Shown here: piece after piece, positions 27,677 to 34,911 of the stretch
Layout: every line of letters starts with the position of its first letter
Numbering within the stretch: the first letter of the stretch is position 1
Virus record (IMG/VR): IMGVR_UViG_3300028361_000020
Location: 64,001 to 101,322 of that record
Source: a virus
Strand: one strand, 5' to 3'
DNA length: 37,322 nucleotides
Translations under genes and position numbers: made by a program
Notes under the pieces: generated by a model
Database searches by the model: none
What the model saw: the letters and a program-made list of their open reading frames with translations, nothing else
Told to the model about the DNA's origin: nothing

Positions 27677-28158
27677 ATGGTCAGTGATCGTTTAAGATCA
27701 TCTTTTTTGTAAACTACCTTTTTAGGTTGCGAAGGGTCTTTCATTGCAGCAGGGTTTTCGATCTCGACTTCGTTGCCTTGTATCTTGCTAACTTTGAAGT
27801 TTTGGCTGCCTTTTTCTGTTGGAAGAGGAATTGCTTTGCCCGGCTTGATCATGTTGTCTTTTGCAAGGTCAGCTGCTTGCTGTTGCTTTGCATCGGGCGG
27901 TTCCTGTTGATTCGGTTGTTGCTGTTGCTGGTTGGGCTGTTGTGGAGTGCTTGTTTGCGTAGCATTAGGGTTACCCTGAGTAGGAGTTGATCCCATAGGC
28001 TTGCCGACTCTGCCTACTGCTGTTTGTGTTGCGCCTTTGACTGCACCAATTTTAGCAAGAGTTTTTGCTCCAGTAGCAGCGGCGCGGCCACCTGCAACCA
28101 CAAGCGGAAGTAGCTCGTTTAATCTTTCTTCTTCTCTGATAAAATCACTGGCTCTCAT
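27673..28158 (-). CDS. glutamine-rich conserved protein, 161 aa
   Basis: MRASDFIREEERLNELLPLV, an alanine/glycine helix, a long low-complexity region (NQQQQQPNQQEPPDAKQQQA) and a C-terminal domain QNFKVSKIQGNEVEIENPAA. The C-terminal part looks like a small beta-barrel. A flexible linker with an N-terminal targeting-like peptide suits a head-internal protein; this is inference. ATGA overlaps on both sides. Confidence 0.65.
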   Translation of the reverse strand: MRASDFIREEERLNELLPLVVAGGRAAATGAKTLAKIGAVKGATQTAVGRVGKPMGSTPTQGNPNATQTSTPQQPNQQQQQPNQQEPPDAKQQQAADLAKDNMIKPGKAIPLPTEKGSQNFKVSKIQGNEVEIENPAAMKDPSQPKKVVYKKDDLKRSLTI

Positions 28159-28487
28159 CGCTTTTGCTTTCTATTCTTCTTGGGCGCTTTAATAGATCGC
28201 TTGCCAGTTGGACCACTTGATCCTTTGTTGATTGCTGCAATCCGTCTACTAGTAGGTCGTTTCATAGTGATGTTACGCTTAACGGATTGCGCTGCACCTT
28301 TGGTCCTTCTAGTCTTTTTCATAGTTTGGCTTTTTGTTTGCGAAACTGATGTGCCGCATGTACTCGGTTTGGCAACCACTCTGCCTTTTTTAGATCCGTC
28401 TGTGCAACGATAGCGTCTTACAACACCCTTCTTGCTTCTTCCCCAGACTTGCTTGTAACCTTCACCTATGATTTCATTTACTAACAT
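28155..28487 (-). CDS. highly basic WGRS-family protein, 110 aa
   Basis: MLVNEIIGEGYKQVWGRSKK, then VVRRYRCTDGSKKGRVVAKP, then a lysine/arginine-rich tail to the end. The core WGRSxxGVVRRYRCTxG...GRVV is shared with the next gene upstream, so the two are tandem paralogues. The extreme positive charge fits DNA binding, perhaps a packaged internal protein. IIGE/G near the start fits the T4 prohead protease rule (I-x-E/G). Confidence 0.7.
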   Translation of the reverse strand: MLVNEIIGEGYKQVWGRSKKGVVRRYRCTDGSKKGRVVAKPSTCGTSVSQTKSQTMKKTRRTKGAAQSVKRNITMKRPTSRRIAAINKGSSGPTGKRSIKAPKKNRKQKR

Positions 28488-28762
28488 TATTTGTTTAACG
28501 CCTGTACTCTTCTACTAGCAACATTTGTGCGTTTGGTCTTTTTTGATTTACGAGACATTTTGCCGCCGACTCTTAATTTTGTTCGTTTCATTTGGTTGCT
28601 TTTTTTAACATCCAGTGGAGCAAAACATTGTTGCATTTTGCTAACAATACGTCCGTGTCGTCTTCCTCCGCTGCATCGATACTTGCGAACAACCTTGACG
28701 CCACTGCGGCCCCAGGCCATTTTTTCTTCTATATCAGATTCAAATAAGTTTCTCAAAAGCAT
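28487..28762 (-). CDS. highly basic WGRS-family protein, 91 aa
   Basis: MLLRNLFESDIEEKMAWGRS, then VVRKYRCSGGRRHGRIVSKM and KMSRKSKKTKRTNVASRRVQ. Paralogue of the 110-aa gene next door, which starts at its stop. LFE/S near the N-terminus also fits the L-x-E prohead protease rule. Probably DNA-binding by charge. Confidence 0.7.
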   Translation of the reverse strand: MLLRNLFESDIEEKMAWGRSGVKVVRKYRCSGGRRHGRIVSKMQQCFAPLDVKKSNQMKRTKLRVGGKMSRKSKKTKRTNVASRRVQALNK

Positions 28763-28776
28763 GCTGTATTCGTTTC

Positions 28777-29016
28777 TTAAAATTTCATTAATATAACGAT
28801 TACTGTTGAAAGTAATCCTGCTACAATACTGCCTGCAGCGCCGACAATTATTTTAATTAACGCACTATTGGAGTTTTTCATATCCACTGCAATTACATCT
28901 AGTTTCTCTTCGACTTTGACAAGCCTGTTATCTAATTGTGCATATCGCACGGCACACAAATCGACATGTGCTTCTAAGTTTGTTCTCTCAAATGTGGTTG
29001 CTGCTGGCATAGTCAT
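28777..29016 (-). CDS. small membrane protein, holin-like layout, 79 aa
   Basis: AGGAG lies 9 nt before ATG 29016. The N-terminal half is a coiled-coil (LDNRLVKVEEKLDVIAVDMK) and the C-terminal half one hydrophobic segment (IIVGAAGSIVAGLLSTVIVI) with a short basic end. The layout resembles XhlA/small phage membrane proteins that work with holins, but could be another inner-membrane protein. Confidence 0.65.
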   Translation of the reverse strand: MTMPAATTFERTNLEAHVDLCAVRYAQLDNRLVKVEEKLDVIAVDMKNSNSALIKIIVGAAGSIVAGLLSTVIVILMKF

Positions 29017-29058
29017 CTTTTAAACTCCTGATTAGTTGCTGTTAGTGTATTTAGTTGT

Positions 29059-29457
29059 TTAATTAAAATCGTCTAACTTAACAAACACAGTATTGCGAGC
29101 AGGACTGCCTCCTGTTAAAAATACCTTGGCATCAGTTTTAATACTCTCGTTGAGGTTAATTATAACTGGTACTAGGTCAAAGTCTTCTCTTAGCCATTTA
29201 AGTGCATGAGAATTAGATTCAAAACCAAACCCTAACTGCCATACTCGATGCTGTCCCCTAAATATTTCTCCAAACCCTAACTTGTTAACATTGGTTTGTT
29301 CTGTACTTGGGTACAAGTTTATAGTAGGATTGGCTCGTAAACTAATAGTCTGCAGAACTGTTAGGTAATTTTGTTGTTGTTTTTGTTTATACAAATCGTC
29401 ACCTCGCCGAGCGTTGGTGCGTGTGATATCGATCAGTGTTATTAATTTAAAGCGCAT
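29059..29457 (-). CDS. conserved hypothetical phage protein, 132 aa
   Basis: Begins MRFKLITLIDITRTNARRGD at ATG 29457, then QKQQQNYLTVLQTISLRANP. I recall a conserved marine T4-like family starting (R/K)(F/Y)K(L/I)IT(L/I)xDIT(R/K)TNA. No good ribosome site is seen; AAATAAATA lies 5 nt upstream, so initiation could be unusual. Function unknown. Confidence 0.7.
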   Translation of the reverse strand: MRFKLITLIDITRTNARRGDDLYKQKQQQNYLTVLQTISLRANPTINLYPSTEQTNVNKLGFGEIFRGQHRVWQLGFGFESNSHALKWLREDFDLVPVIINLNESIKTDAKVFLTGGSPARNTVFVKLDDFN

Positions 29458-29479
29458 GCTATATTTATTTGTCACAAAA

Positions 29480-29505
29480 AAAGCGCCACTGTAAAGTGAC
29501 GCTTT
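29480..29505 (-). terminator. rho-independent terminator
   Basis: AAAGCGTCACT pairs with AGTGGCGCTTT (11 bp, one wobble, TTAC loop) and TTTTTT follows on the minus strand. It lies 20 nt after the stop of the 122-aa gene. Confidence 0.9.
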
Positions 29506-29525
29506 CTCTTTGATTGATAATTAAA

Positions 29526-29894
29526 TTATCTTGCTGGTGCAAATACTGCAACAACTGCAAGTGCTACATCACTGACTGTAGCAAGGTTAGGTGTGCCTGT
29601 ACCTTGTACACGGAAGAACACCACGTCAGTAGTTCCTGATACAAATGGTGTACCGTCAGCAGTACCAAATCCTGCAAAAGTAAATGCATCTGGTCCATTA
29701 GTGTCAGTTCCGGTGCCATCTCCGCCTGCCTGTGTTAGCTGGTGATAAACAGCCAATAGGTCTGCATCTGTCATGTTAGTTAGTGTTGCACTAACTATAA
29801 GTTCGCGGCCTGCATCGGATGTGTTAATTACAAATTTGTTGTAGTTTGCGCCAACTGTTGTTGCGCCTACTGCTAATCCTGTTACGTCTGCCAT
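29526..29894 (-). CDS. small beta-rich, probably virion protein, 122 aa
   Basis: MADVTGLAVGATTVGANYNK and TLTNMTDADLLAVYHQLTQA are followed by a glycine/threonine-rich half ending AVVAVFAPAR. AGGAG lies before the ATG, and it has a late promoter and a strong terminator of its own. Composition and expression fit an abundant structural protein (for example a head decoration protein); the exact role is not identified. Confidence 0.7.
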   Translation of the reverse strand: MADVTGLAVGATTVGANYNKFVINTSDAGRELIVSATLTNMTDADLLAVYHQLTQAGGDGTGTDTNGPDAFTFAGFGTADGTPFVSGTTDVVFFRVQGTGTPNLATVSDVALAVVAVFAPAR

Positions 29895-29953
29895 TTTATT
29901 TCTCCTAGATTCTCTATGGCAACAATCTTACGCTCCGTAAGTGTTGTTAAAAG

Positions 29954-29961
29954 TATTTATC
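29954..29961 (-). promoter_or_regulatory. T4-type late promoter
   Basis: GATAAATA, about 60 nt before the 122-aa gene. A small hairpin (CTTACG/CGTAAG) lies between them. Confidence 0.65.
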
Positions 29962-30003
29962 TCTTTTAGAAAAATCTCAATTAAAAGGCATCAAAACAGA
30001 GAA

Positions 30004-31077
30004 TCAATGAGGTTTCCATCTGTGTCTAGGAACAAGCTTGACTTTCTCGTCCAGCATAATGTATCCTTCGCCGCCGGCTTCGTTGAGTGTGTATGCAGAT
30101 ATGTTTATTGTGGTTTGGTCCAGTTGCATAATAATACTGTTCTTAATTGACATTATTTCTGTAACCATTCCGAGTATTACATCTAGGCTGCGCGGGTTGT
30201 TGTTGGACAGTTCTACTATTCTTGCTTGTTTGGGTGTGCTTACTTTGGACACAGCTAACCAATCAAAGAATGATTCTTTAATTTCGCCAAGTCGATCGGC
30301 CTTGCTCATTTGATTAACATATGTGTAAATAATTTTGCTCATGTCACTGAGTCCGTAAAACGGTTTTAGGAACGTGTCTATAATTACAGTGTTTTCTGCA
30401 AGAGTTTCTTTGAGTGTAGACAATTGATTGTGTTCTAGCACCACTTTACCGGACGATCTAGTTTGTGCAAATACAATCAAGTTCTTGCTTTCAATTTGTT
30501 CTGTGACAGGACTACCATGTGCATCTCCAAACGAAGTGTATAGACTGTGTGCTGCAATCCCTACCTTGGCTTCTGCAACTTTTCTACCAAGCACAGAAGA
30601 ACTGTTGATGCGATATGTTACCTTGTTAGGAGTAAACTCTACAGCTTCATTTGTCTTGCTAACAGGTATACTAGGCGAGAACAACAAATCACCAAACATG
30701 TAACCTCTAAAGTCTGCAGGAGTTTCGTCTTTGAGAATATCCCAAATTGCAGTTAGTCCTTGTGCAAAATCCGCTCTCCATGATTCGTTGCATCCTGTAC
30801 CAAGAATAAAAGATTCTAACATTGCAGGCGATGTGCATTCTTTCTTGCCCCATGCATTTTTGTTGACCAGTACAAACTCGCCAAGCATGTTCCTGCCCCA
30901 GTAGATGGTAGGTATGCCATCCCACTTGACCATTACATTACTGGTGTCTATTGCCAGATTTTCAAGAACGCCGATTGCAAATTGTGCACCGCGTGATCCG
31001 TTGATAAACACCAAGTCTTCTAAATGCTGAAATTCTCGGCCGACTTTTGAGGTAGTCTTAATATCCTGGTATCTCAT
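30004..31077 (-). CDS. ligase/nucleotidyltransferase-like protein with KxDG motif, 357 aa
   Basis: VMVKWDGIPTIYWGR (about residues 48-62) matches the covalent-lysine motif I (KxDG) of ATP-dependent ligases and capping enzymes. RGYMFGDLLFSPS may be motif III/IIIa. GEGYIMLDEKVKLVPRHRW near the C-terminus resembles motifs IV-V (EG...VKL). Cyanophage relatives are, as I recall, annotated as unknown. If active, it could seal or cap nucleic acids. It overlaps the 407-aa gene upstream by one base and shares its MRYQ(D/E)IK start. Confidence 0.6.
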   Translation of the reverse strand: MRYQDIKTTSKVGREFQHLEDLVFINGSRGAQFAIGVLENLAIDTSNVMVKWDGIPTIYWGRNMLGEFVLVNKNAWGKKECTSPAMLESFILGTGCNESWRADFAQGLTAIWDILKDETPADFRGYMFGDLLFSPSIPVSKTNEAVEFTPNKVTYRINSSSVLGRKVAEAKVGIAAHSLYTSFGDAHGSPVTEQIESKNLIVFAQTRSSGKVVLEHNQLSTLKETLAENTVIIDTFLKPFYGLSDMSKIIYTYVNQMSKADRLGEIKESFFDWLAVSKVSTPKQARIVELSNNNPRSLDVILGMVTEIMSIKNSIIMQLDQTTINISAYTLNEAGGEGYIMLDEKVKLVPRHRWKPH

Positions 31078-32300
31078 TAACTGATTCCAAATCTTTGTTT
31101 ATATGCATCCCATGTTTTGCTGTCTGCTTGTATTTCTTTTTCTAACTCTGGAATACGCTGGTTTGCGCGTATAGATAATCGATTACTCCAAAAGGGCAAG
31201 AGGTGATTACTTGTCATCTCTGCGCTTTGAAGGTATTTGATTGCATTTTCAATTGTTCCGTCTTTTATTACATACGACGTGTATTCTCGTTCTAAGCCTC
31301 TGTGTTTTTTCAATGCCTGTGTACGGAGATCTAGATCTCCGTCAAACCTTTGCAGTAGCAGGGGAAGCAGTTGCTCTTTCCCTCTTTCACTTATCATAGC
31401 AGTATATGCTGCGTCAATCAAGACCTCGTTGCTTAAATTATCTAGCATTACTGGCATTAGTGTGGCATCTAGTATTTCGTCGTTGTCTTGATTAGTGGAT
31501 CCGTCGGGGTCGGCAATTTCTGCTTTAAGAAATTTAACATATGCGTTTATTACAGTCGGTCCTTCTTTCTTAAACAGCTTTGACGTAACTGGATTTTCCA
31601 CAGAAAGATACTGAATTGCTTTGTCGTCAAGCGGTACGTCCTGGGCATCCATAAATTGCGCTGTTTCAAAATGAAATTGAAATTTAGTTTTTAGTTTTTT
31701 ATCTTGCCAAACGTAAAGAGACCCTTTGTCATTGTAATAATCGAACATATTGTTATTTTCGTCGCCTGTTGACGAAGTACACCACTTGGTGCCTTTGCCT
31801 AATTCGCAACTGGCTGCTTCTGTACCGGGTATACTTAATATGCCAAGCGGTCCGTTGTACAATACTTTAGCATCAGCAACCGGTCCGTCTCCCTGTGTAG
31901 AATCTGTAGGTTCTACAAGATCTGTGTTGTCTAACTTTTGCGCAGTAGCAGCTAATGTCTTCCAGTTGTATGAATTAATGTCGCTGTTAATGCCCAGTCG
32001 CTTGTGCTGACCTTTTGTACTAGCAAAGACTGCAAGGTCCGCTTTGAGCTTGTACATGTCTTCATACTTCATACCTTGCTTGATAAACTGCTTTATGATC
32101 CATTGCACGTTTTGTTTGTTGGCCGTTGGATCAGCAGCTTCTGCTTGCTTGACAACTGCATCAATTATGCCCTCTGGTGGCAATTGCTTGCTGATTAGAT
32201 AGCTGTCTCCTTTGGCAGCGCCAACTATGCCATTGCCCAGTGCTTGTTGAGTCTTTGTTCTGTCATATTCCAACAGATACTTTATTTCTTGATATCTCAT
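31077..32300 (-). CDS. conserved T4-like phage protein with GTKWCTS motif, 407 aa
   Basis: MRYQEIKYLLEYDRTKTQQA, then ELGKGTKWCTSSTGDENNNM and YYNDKGSLYVWQDKKLKTKF (about residues 165-205). The GxxWCT...Y...GxLYV pattern is a recurrent module of unknown function in marine phages and some bacterial proteins. The rest is helical with possible HEAT-like repeats. The early LLE/Y would suit prohead-protease cleavage. Confidence 0.65.
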   Translation of the reverse strand: MRYQEIKYLLEYDRTKTQQALGNGIVGAAKGDSYLISKQLPPEGIIDAVVKQAEAADPTANKQNVQWIIKQFIKQGMKYEDMYKLKADLAVFASTKGQHKRLGINSDINSYNWKTLAATAQKLDNTDLVEPTDSTQGDGPVADAKVLYNGPLGILSIPGTEAASCELGKGTKWCTSSTGDENNNMFDYYNDKGSLYVWQDKKLKTKFQFHFETAQFMDAQDVPLDDKAIQYLSVENPVTSKLFKKEGPTVINAYVKFLKAEIADPDGSTNQDNDEILDATLMPVMLDNLSNEVLIDAAYTAMISERGKEQLLPLLLQRFDGDLDLRTQALKKHRGLEREYTSYVIKDGTIENAIKYLQSAEMTSNHLLPFWSNRLSIRANQRIPELEKEIQADSKTWDAYKQRFGIS

Positions 32301-32531
32301 TTACATTATCCTTCTCACATCAAACGCACCCTTGATATAACTATGCCAAAACTTTCCCTTGGACGCCGATTTCAGCCAAGCTGCAAAGTTTTGCTCACCT
32401 ATATTATTAACGACATACCGCGTGCCATTGCCCAATGTCATTGTAACATCTCTTTTATTTTGTTGTAGTGTAACGTCACTGATCCAGCTGGACATCACTG
32501 GATCTTCAGTTAATGCTTCATGTATTTTCAT
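32301..32531 (-). CDS. small KTSC-like domain protein, 76 aa
   Basis: ATG 32531 with AAGGA 7 nt upstream. MKIHEALTEDPVMSSWISDV precedes NNIGEQNFAAWLKSASKGKF and WHSYIKGAFDVRRIM, which fits the KTSC domain ending (AxSKGxxxhxxIKxxxxxxRI). KTSC modules often flank nucleases or RNA-binding proteins. It is overlapped by the nucleotidyltransferase gene upstream. Confidence 0.6.
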   Translation of the reverse strand: MKIHEALTEDPVMSSWISDVTLQQNKRDVTMTLGNGTRYVVNNIGEQNFAAWLKSASKGKFWHSYIKGAFDVRRIM

Positions 32532-33208
32532 GCAAATTCCTTCCAACTAGGATCGCGTAAAAGGGAATCCATTAGTTCTGTTGCTTCGTCTTCTTCGAGT
32601 ACTGCCAACATAGATTCCAAGCACTCCATGCTTGCACTTGTGCTGTTGGCTCCTAATAATATGTATGACACTTGGTCTATGTAGCAAGTGACTAGCTCGC
32701 CGCGCTTTCCATTGTCGGTTCTTCTGTACAGTCCCTGGAACGCACTCCACACAAGATTTTGCTTTTTTGCAAGTTTCATTAATGCAAGATGCTTGTTCAT
32801 ACCTTTGTACAAACTTCCATCTGGTATATTGTGAATGTGAAAATCTTTGATTTGTCTTGCATTTGGTACAACCGATATATCAACTTGATAAAATGCATCA
32901 CCGTCTGGCACTCTGATGTGTACTGATATGCCGTTGAGTTTGGTAGTAAACCCTGCATCTTTGAATACATCTCTCAAGTGTTTGCGAATCTTTGTAGGAT
33001 TGGTTTCCTTGAATCTCGAAGAGCAAAGCAACTCATCAACTATGATGTCAAAGTCACCGCTGAGTTTACCAGGTGTCGGTGTAGCTGTACTGCCAACTGG
33101 AAATGCGCCAATGCGTAGCTTATCCAATACGGGATATATCTGCGAAGTTATGTGGTCAATTCTACTGTGATCAAATGGTTGAGTGCCTGTGAAAACGTTT
33201 CCGCCCAT
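32528..33208 (-). CDS. Pol-beta-type nucleotidyltransferase, 226 aa
   Basis: FPVGSTATPTPGKLSGDFDI then IVDE (about residues 36-58) gives the GS and DxD of the nucleotidyltransferase active site. YQVDISVV (about residue 105) gives the third carboxylate. A helical C-terminal domain (GLYRRTDNGKRGE) follows. The group adds nucleotides to RNA, proteins or small molecules; the target here is unknown. It is adjacent to the KTSC and KxDG genes, which may be a functional set. Confidence 0.75.
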   Translation of the reverse strand: MGGNVFTGTQPFDHSRIDHITSQIYPVLDKLRIGAFPVGSTATPTPGKLSGDFDIIVDELLCSSRFKETNPTKIRKHLRDVFKDAGFTTKLNGISVHIRVPDGDAFYQVDISVVPNARQIKDFHIHNIPDGSLYKGMNKHLALMKLAKKQNLVWSAFQGLYRRTDNGKRGELVTCYIDQVSYILLGANSTSASMECLESMLAVLEEDEATELMDSLLRDPSWKEFA

Positions 33209-33209
33209 G

Positions 33210-33464
33210 TTACTTCTTCTTTGTTTCTATGATTTTGTCTAAGCCTGTTTTGAACTTGCGAGGGTTGTTTGCTCTTATGCTATTAACGAATCGTCGCTCC
33301 AATTCAATAGCTGTGCGGTCGTCATATGTTTCATGTATCTTTGACAACAGGTTAATTGCACTTTCAATAATGTTGTGCCCAGTTGACTGAATGAACTCAT
33401 CTGTGTGAGATGTTCTCCCAACGGATGATAACTCTTCTAAGATGCTTCGTGTTCTTTTTTTCAT
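33210..33464 (-). CDS. hypothetical basic helical protein, 84 aa
   Basis: ATG 33464 with GAGGAA upstream; the longer frame to 33596 would cover the promoter. MKKRTRSILEELSSVGRTSH, then IIESAINLLSKIHETYDDRT, then FKTGLDKIIETKKK. It is the first minus-strand gene after the divergent promoter region. Function unknown. Confidence 0.65.
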   Translation of the reverse strand: MKKRTRSILEELSSVGRTSHTDEFIQSTGHNIIESAINLLSKIHETYDDRTAIELERRFVNSIRANNPRKFKTGLDKIIETKKK

Positions 33465-33503
33465 TATATCTTCCTCACTAATATTTAGTAAGATTATTCG
33501 CAT

Positions 33504-33532
33504 AATGTAACAGAAGTGTCTGCCTTTGTAAA
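33504..33532 (-). promoter_or_regulatory. sigma70-type promoter, minus strand of the divergent region
   Basis: TTTACA (33527-33532), 17-bp spacer, TACATT (33504-33509). Reads into the 84-aa gene and the head-protein operon. Confidence 0.6.
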
Positions 33533-33581
33533 GCACAATCTGCCATGCGCTAAACACATAACGACTTTGCTTAAAATGCAA

Positions 33582-33610
33582 TTGATTTTGTGCCAACAGC
33601 GTGTTAAATA
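33582..33610 (+). promoter_or_regulatory. possible sigma70 promoter for the microprotein cluster
   Basis: TTGATT (33582-33587), 17-bp spacer, TAAATA (33605-33610). Weaker than the others in the window, but rightly placed for the DUF1127 series beginning at 33661. Confidence 0.4.
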
Positions 33611-33660
33611 TAGTTGTACAGTTTAAAAACTACACACACATACATATATGAAAGAACCTT

Positions 33661-33828
33661 ATGTTAATTACAAGAATATACACAAATTTAAAAACATGTA
33701 TTGCAACACGCATAGACAATCAACGCACAATGAGAGAACTTGACCACCTAACTGACAGACAATTGTCGGACATTGGACTTAGCCGTTGGATGATAGGCAA
33801 TATCCCATTTGGAGATCGCAATGTTTGA
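33661..33828 (+). CDS. DUF1127-type microprotein, 55 aa
   Basis: MLITRIYTNLKTCIATRIDN followed by RELDHLTDRQLSDIGLSRWM. The RELxxLTDRQLxDIGLSR motif is the DUF1127 (YjiS-like) signature. In alphaproteobacteria some of these short arginine-rich proteins bind RNA and affect phosphate and carbon metabolism. It overlaps the next frame by 8 nt. A phage copy could imitate the host regulators; this is inference. Confidence 0.85.
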   Translation: MLITRIYTNLKTCIATRIDNQRTMRELDHLTDRQLSDIGLSRWMIGNIPFGDRNV

Positions 33829-33982
33829 ATTATTCGCAACATTTTTGGGCGTAAGGAACGCAACTAACCTTCCTTACAAGCTCACTCGTCGTCAACAAGA
33901 AATGGAAGACTATTTGTCCAAATCTATTGACCGGTATGACCTGGAACGTCGTGAACGAGAACTTGATCGCAGAGGATATTAG
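33821..33982 (+). CDS. DUF3563-type microprotein, 53 aa
   Basis: GGAG lies 7 nt before the ATG. MFELFATFLGVRNATNLPYK, then MEDYLSKSIDRYDLERRERE. The YLxxSxDxxDLExRxRELDR ending matches DUF3563, a short family related to DUF1127 in proteobacteria. Overlaps the DUF1127 gene before it. Confidence 0.8.
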   Translation: MFELFATFLGVRNATNLPYKLTRRQQEMEDYLSKSIDRYDLERRERELDRRGY

Positions 33983-33984
33983 AT

Positions 33985-34122
33985 TTGACCCTAAGAAAAT
34001 CAATTACTAGGTGGATAAACTTGGTTACCCAGGCAAGACTATTTGATACGTTGTGCGAGCAAGGCCGCTACGAAGAGGCGCAGTCTCTTATTACTAACGG
34101 CAATTTAAAAGGATGGAGTTAA
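33985..34122 (+). CDS. microprotein, 45 aa, TTG start
   Basis: A TTG at 33985 has GAGGA 8 nt upstream, within the end of the DUF3563 gene. A TTG at 34021 with AGGTGG is the alternative. The longer version (TLRKSITRWINLVTQARLFD, then LCEQGRYEEAQSLITNG) aligns along its length with the next protein (SLLKRVGARLMQ, then LRAQGYLKEAEDCFKK). I therefore prefer it. Repeats of this helix look like a single TPR-like hairpin. Confidence 0.6.
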   Translation: MTLRKSITRWINLVTQARLFDTLCEQGRYEEAQSLITNGNLKGWS

Positions 34123-34277
34123 TGTCCTTATTAAAACGTGTTGGCGCGCGACTCATGCAGGGTTTTGAAATCTCTGGATACACACGAGCCGGTAGATGCT
34201 TGCGAGCACAAGGTTATCTCAAAGAAGCAGAAGACTGTTTTAAAAAGCAAGCGAAATTAGAGGAAACTAGATGCTAA
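34122..34277 (+). CDS. microprotein, 51 aa
   Basis: GGAG before ATG 34122, whose first base is the last base of the preceding stop. MSLLKRVGARLMQGFEISGY and AGRCLRAQGYLKEAEDCFKK resemble the preceding microprotein. Arginine-rich and helical like the DUF1127 group, but without the full signature. Confidence 0.65.
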   Translation: MSLLKRVGARLMQGFEISGYTRAGRCLRAQGYLKEAEDCFKKQAKLEETRC

Positions 34278-34441
34278 TGTTACTTAAATCTGTTGCATCA
34301 AGATTGATGTACAACAGCACTGTGCAACGATTGCGTATGATGACCGACTCCCAATTAAACGATATTGGTATTAGTCGTAAAGACATTGCTCGTGCAGTAA
34401 GCGGTGCAATGTCTCAAAAAGAAATAATGTCGAGAAATTAA
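34271..34441 (+). CDS. second DUF1127-type microprotein, 56 aa
   Basis: GAGGA 7 nt before ATG 34271. MLMLLKSVASRLMYNSTVQR, then RMMTDSQLNDIGISRKDIAR, the DUF1127 core again, with an added tail ending MSQKEIMSRN. It overlaps the preceding gene by 7 nt. Last of the five microproteins before the next promoter. Confidence 0.85.
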   Translation: MLMLLKSVASRLMYNSTVQRLRMMTDSQLNDIGISRKDIARAVSGAMSQKEIMSRN

Positions 34442-34446
34442 ACCCC

Positions 34447-34474
34447 TTGACATTATTGTATAACGTGCTATATT
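34447..34474 (+). promoter_or_regulatory. sigma70-type promoter
   Basis: Perfect TTGACA (34447-34452), 16-bp spacer, TATATT (34469-34474), right after the last microprotein and reading into the 94-aa gene. Confidence 0.8.
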
Positions 34475-34525
34475 GGTACTACGTTACACAATTAGATAAT
34501 ATTATACACACACAGGAGAACTACA

Positions 34526-34810
34526 ATGACAGATCTAAAAGAAATGGCCAACGAATGGAAAAAGCTCGTGCCAACAGTAAGCTTCAACAAGAACGGCTAT
34601 GAAATCCGTTCTAACGTGCTAGAAATGGCCAAGCATCAGGTATGGCAGGATTACGAAGCCACAGTCGGCATGGTTGGTATGAAAGTGAAAAAAGAAGGCG
34701 ACGAAGTTGTTACCGTCATCACTATGCCAGACGTTCCTGGCACAGAAAAGATTCTCGAAACTGCGCAAGCATTTTACGACTTTGTAAATAACAGTAAACC
34801 AAAAGCCTAA
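34526..34810 (+). CDS. conserved hypothetical protein, 94 aa
   Basis: AGGAG 8-9 nt before the ATG and a strong promoter suggest high expression. MTDLKEMANEWKKLVPTVSF, then LEMAKHQVWQDYEATVGMVG, then a helix to the end. It is soluble with no catalytic motif. The only gene of its strand with this promoter, so it probably acts early. I do not know a named family. Confidence 0.75.
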   Translation: MTDLKEMANEWKKLVPTVSFNKNGYEIRSNVLEMAKHQVWQDYEATVGMVGMKVKKEGDEVVTVITMPDVPGTEKILETAQAFYDFVNNSKPKA

Positions 34811-34862
34811 TTATATTAATTAGATTCGGAGCATAGCTCTTAGTATATTAAAAATGAATAAA

Positions 34863-34892
34863 AGCCCTTGTTACTTAATTGTAGCAGGGGCT
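34863..34892 (-). terminator. rho-independent terminator of the tail-protein gene
   Basis: AGCCCCTGCTAC pairs with GTAACAAGGGCT over 12 bp (two wobbles) with a 6-nt loop. On the minus strand TTTTATTCATTTTT follows; the plus side lacks a T-run. It insulates the convergent 94-aa gene. Confidence 0.8.
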
Positions 34893-34911
34893 AACCTATT
34901 TAAAACTGTAA

